Assembly (NCBI RefSeq): GCF_004210375.1
Contig: NC_134833.1
Location: 20,639,396 to 20,703,395, forward strand
Length of the DNA stretch: 64,000 nt
Direction: 5' to 3'
From: Tachypleus tridentatus
Taxonomy: Eukaryota; Arthropoda; Merostomata; Xiphosura; Limulidae
Part shown: positions 61,201 to 64,000 of the stretch, one piece after another
How the letters are laid out: the number at the start of each line of letters is the position of its first letter
Position numbering within the stretch: position 1 is the first letter of the stretch
The notes under the pieces: generated by a model
Databases searched by the model: none
What the model was told of the DNA's origin: nothing
The model's input: the letters and a program-made list of their open reading frames with translations, nothing else
Position numbers and translations under genes: made by a program

Positions 61201-61393
61201 CAAAAGAGAAAATGTTAATCCCTGGATGCGACAAGGAGACAGCCAAACAAGAAACAAGCGAGCTCGGAAAGCTTACGAAGCGCTCTTGACAGTGACGGCA
61301 AGAAAACCCGAAACGCCGGAATACGCCGAGTTTTCCCGAGCTGTCAAAGAAATCGCAAGAAAAAAATTTGGGTTTGATTACGGAGAAGAAGAG
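61201..61393 (+). CDS. Receptor guanylate cyclase / natriuretic peptide receptor-like, internal exon A
   Basis: The acceptor TTATTTTTTTAG precedes a 193-bp exon that starts with the third base of a codon and ends in phase 0 at GAA GAA GAG before donor gtaatt. It encodes NPWMRQGD, RKAYEALLTVTARKPETPEY and FSRAVKEIARKKFGFDYG. These match the ANF-receptor ligand-binding domain of natriuretic peptide receptors (NPR-A, NPR-C) and insect receptor guanylate cyclases such as Gyc76C. Such receptors bind peptide ligands outside the cell and, in cyclase members, make cGMP inside. The kinase-homology and cyclase regions are not in the window, so cyclase versus clearance-type receptor is undecided. Base composition is clearly more GC- and CpG-rich than the flanks, as expected for an exon. 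Confidence 0.9.
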
Positions 61394-61955
61394 GTAATTC
61401 ATTAAAGTGACAAATATTTAAAAAAAAATGGGTCATGACCTCCAGCCCACATCTATTAAATAAACTAGTAGTAATGCCATAAACTTAATAATTAAATTGT
61501 ATTAATATAATCACACAAAACAATAAATATTCAACATGCTGATCACGTAAATATTCTCACATGAAAAATTCGCACGTATCACTCACAACCTTTACTGGAT
61601 GGTTTTCTATGACACATCCTCTGTGTGTATGAAACGAGATATGCGGATGGTATTTGCTGTCTAGATCAAATGTTTTTTGAATGTTCGATTGGAATACTTT
61701 AAATATTTTATTACATGTCACATTACGCAATTTTTTTATTTCTTTAAAACTGTTTTGAAAGAAATAATTATGTGTTGTTTTTAAAGTACGTTGAGAAAGA
61801 AGACAGCTTTGGTTTTATGTTTGGTGAATGCGTGAAGAATAGTTATTCTTGTTTTCGTATTTGAAAAAAAAAATACGATGTCTCCTTTTATTGGTTATTG
61901 AGTAACGAAAGGCGTGACTTTCGCAATACGCATTTAACAAGATAAGTTGCATGCT

Positions 61956-62125
61956 TGTTTGTTTTGAAATTTCGAGGAAAGCTACTAGAGGGCTATCTGC
62001 GCTAGCCGTTCCTAATTTTGCAGCGTAAGATTAGAGGGAAGGCAACTTGTCATCACCATCCACCGCCAAATCTTGGGCTACTCTTTAACCAACGAATAGT
62101 GGGATTGACCGTAACATTATAATCC
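61956..62125 (-). mobile_element. tRNA-derived SINE (family 1), copy K, left arm of an inverted pair
   Basis: In reverse: TGAAATTTCGAGGAAAGCTA, AGAGGGCTATCTGCGCTAGC, ATTAGAGGGAAGGCAACTTG, GGGATTGACCGTAACATTAT. The tRNA head is missing, and the copy abuts the opposite-strand copy at about 62126. Confidence 0.9.
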
Positions 62126-62340
62126 TCATCCCGCCAAACATGCTCGCCCTTTCAGCCGTAGGGGCGTTATAAAGTGACGGTCAATCCCACTATTCGTTGG
62201 TAAAAGAGTAGCCCAAGAGTTGGCGGTTGGTTGTGATAACTAGCTGCTTTCTCTCTAGTCTTATACTGCTAAATTACGGACGGCTAGCGCAGATAGTCTA
62301 CGTGTAGCTTTGCGCGAAATTCAAATTAAACAAACAAACA
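62126..62340 (+). mobile_element. tRNA-derived SINE (family 1), copy L, right arm of an inverted pair
   Basis: It starts CATCCCGCCAAACATGCTCG and runs through CAATCCCACTATTCGTTGGT, AAAAGAGTAGCCCAAGAGTT and ATTACGGACGGCTAGCGCAG to TTTGCGCGAAATTCAAATTA with an AAACA tail. It is complementary to copy K over about 165 bp. Confidence 0.92.
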
Positions 62341-62601
62341 TATATCACTTCTCTCCACAACACTTTATAGTGCTTTTTTAGGTGTTTTGTAATATCTTCA
62401 TTTATACAAATTTTAACTTATTATACGTCTTAAAGAGAATGTTAGTTTTAATTAACTGCGTATTCTACGTGTATAACAAGTACCGTCTGAAAACTTTAAA
62501 ATATTTTCTGTCCACTAATAAAACAACTCACAGAGTTTTAATCAGTTTTCTTAGTTACAAAATTACCGTTTTACTGAACAAAATGTAGCTTAACGTACGT
62601 T

Positions 62602-62881
62602 GGCCCGGCATGGCCAAGCGTGTTAAGGCGTGCGACTCGTAATCTGAGGGTCGCAGGTACGCATCCCCGTCGCGCTAAATATGCTCGCCCTTTCAGCCGT
62701 GTAGGCGTTATAATGTGACGGTCAATCCCACTATTCGTTGGTCAAAGAGTAGCCCAAGAGTTGGCGGTGGGTGGTGATGACTAGCTGCCTTCCCTCTAGT
62801 CTTACACTGCAAAATTAGGGACGGCTAGCACAGAGAGCTCTCGTGTAGCTTTGTGCGAAATTCAAAAATAAACAAAATAAA
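62602..62881 (+). mobile_element. tRNA-derived SINE (family 1), copy M, full length
   Basis: The best-preserved copy: head GGCCCGGCATGGCCAAGCGT, A box GTTAAGGCGTGCGACTCGTA, anticodon-loop-like CTCGTAA as in tRNA-Thr(CGT), B box GGTACGCATCC, then the complete body and a tail AAAATAAACAAAATAA. GTACGTT flanks it on both sides (62595-62601 and 62882-62888), a likely target duplication. Confidence 0.95.
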
Positions 62882-63008
62882 GTACGTTATTTAAATAATA
62901 ATTTTAAAAAACTCGTTTGTGGTAACTGAATGTTTAAGTAGAACATTTTGTTTCTGTGTAGTTATTTTGTAGATATTGTAAGTTATTTTAGTACAAACAA
63001 TGTTTTAG

Positions 63009-63144
63009 GTCAATACTTACGTGACGGCTTTCCACGAAGCAGTTTTACTGTACGTCTTAGCTTTGAACGAAACGTTGGAAGAAGGTGGTCATATCACCAA
63101 TGGCAGTATTATTACACAGAAAATGTGGAACCGAACTTTCGAAG
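63009..63144 (+). CDS. Receptor guanylate cyclase / natriuretic peptide receptor-like, internal exon B
   Basis: The exon starts in phase 0 after AG at 63007-63008 and leaves one base before donor gtaaac. It encodes VNTYVTAFHEAVLLYVLALN, ETLEEGGHITNGS and IITQKMWNRTFEG (the last glycine split). It closely parallels human NPR-C around its DAILLYVLALHE and WNRTFEG. Three N-glycosylation sequons (NET, NGS, NRT) are visible, fitting an extracellular domain. It continues exon A without gap (GEEE then VNTYV). The rest of the gene lies beyond the right edge. Confidence 0.93.
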
Positions 63145-64000
63145 GTAAACAAAATAACAAGTTTACTATACCTTACAATAACATGGTTTTGTCAAAAACA
63201 GGAGAGATAGAATATAATTAAACAATAGTTTTCAGACATATATGTAATTAACTGGAGGTACCACAAGAAAGGGCACAACGTCCACTACTTTCCAAATGGC
63301 ATACCGTGTTCAAGAAGTAGTAAAGGTTCTATTAATATTGAACTGTACGCTGATGGCGTTACCTATTGGGTAAATAATTGCTCAGTTATAATAATGTTAA
63401 CAAAAATCTGCAATTAGTTTATATAAATTTAGAGTTATTGTATCAGTTATGGAGGATCTATTTAAAACACAGGAAAGATAGCATTCGAAAAAGAAATGTA
63501 AATAAAATTTGAAAATACTAAATTGCAAATATATATGAAAATAATATAGAAATAATAAATAATGTGAAATACCTTGGTTTTTTATTTGATGTGAAATTAA
63601 CGGGTGTAGAAGATGTAATTTTTTTAGTAAAAAATAGGGTGGATAATAATGTAAGACTAGAATATACTAGCCGATTACCAGTGCATTAGATCCGTGTGTG
63701 ACGTAATCATGACGTCATATCTGCATCCTGAAAATGGAGACAAATAGTCCTCCGTAACGGGAAATAGAGGCAAAACCGGAAAATCGTGACTACTATTGGA
63801 AATCTACATGCACTCAGGATAAACATTTCCGGAGCTAGGGGTTGCATATTGTGTAATAAAAAAAGTTTTTCAGTATCATATAAGCAAAAATTCTATTATA
63901 GTATGATAAAGTATACATAAGGTTTTTACTTGAAAAAATATGAAAAATCTAAAGATGTTACAAACAGTTTAGAAATTCTCGTTATCACTAAATAATAAAA
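63145..64000 (+). other. Receptor gene intron, right edge
   Basis: No further exon was recognised. A pair of CRE-like octamers lies at 63699-63717. Confidence 0.5.
63699..63717. promoter_or_regulatory. Two adjacent CRE-like octamers
   Basis: TGACGTAA (63699-63706) and TGACGTCA (63710-63717) are separated by three bases, about one helical turn centre to centre. The second is the perfect palindromic cAMP/ATF response element. The surrounding 150 bp is richer in CpG than the intron. Function is inferred only. The segment might instead belong to a dispersed repeat. Confidence 0.4.

Larger units (their letters stand above)
61394..63008 (+). other. Intron between receptor exons A and B, with three SINE copies
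   Basis: A 1,615-bp intron bounded by gtaatt and TGTTTTAG, phase 0. It contains a head-to-head SINE pair and a separate full-length SINE. No other exon was seen. Confidence 0.8.

Noticed and set aside
61077-61289. 70-codon plus-strand frame starting MGHVTHNIVSEI
   Set aside because: It crosses the acceptor of receptor exon A in the wrong frame. The homologous frame is a different one.
61184-61402. Minus-strand 72-codon frame over receptor exon A
   Set aside because: Shadow of the real plus-strand exon, which has clear family similarity and splice sites.

Overview
The window is animal nuclear DNA. Genes are split into short exons by kilobase-sized AT-rich introns, and the rest is repeat-rich. 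A tRNA-derived SINE family appears at least a dozen times. From memory its body resembles SINEs of chelicerate genomes such as horseshoe crabs. Arthropod, probably chelicerate, is an inference from that memory and not shown by the sequence.

Two protein-coding loci are recognisable, both on the + strand. (1) 3.6-17.8 kb: all seven coding exons of thiamin pyrophosphokinase (TPK1), the enzyme that turns thiamin into thiamin pyrophosphate. The assembled product is about 254 residues and aligns almost without gaps to animal TPK1. Two junctions are odd: one needs a GC donor, and at the other the strongest splice sites break the frame. (2) 61.2-63.1 kb: two internal exons of the extracellular ligand-binding domain of a natriuretic-peptide-receptor or receptor-guanylate-cyclase-type protein. 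The gene continues past the right edge, and its upstream exons are not visible. A possible third gene starts near 26.2-26.5 kb, with a TATA-less promoter-like cluster and two tiny exons.

The rest is repeats. A 55-bp tandem array (5.58-7.66 kb) lies in TPK1 intron 2. A 102-bp array (30.94-31.80 kb) runs into a 500-N assembly gap. A 39-bp satellite (32.3-60.0 kb, roughly 700 monomers) follows the gap and is interrupted once by a SINE. The three arrays have different periods but share a core: GATGCATGTCAG followed by TATAATTAT in the 55-mer (minus strand) and the 102-mer, and a looser CAGATGCAT...GTGTATA version in the 39-mer. This shared core is the most unusual feature of the window.

Between the loci are transposon relics. 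These are a hAT element with a perfect 8-bp target duplication, a TA-flanked pogo/mariner-like element, a MITE-like element with a 9-bp duplication, two non-LTR reverse transcriptase relics, and two copies of a repeat carrying a hammerhead-ribozyme-like core. Long open frames inside the 39-bp array follow from its period being a multiple of three and are not annotated as genes.
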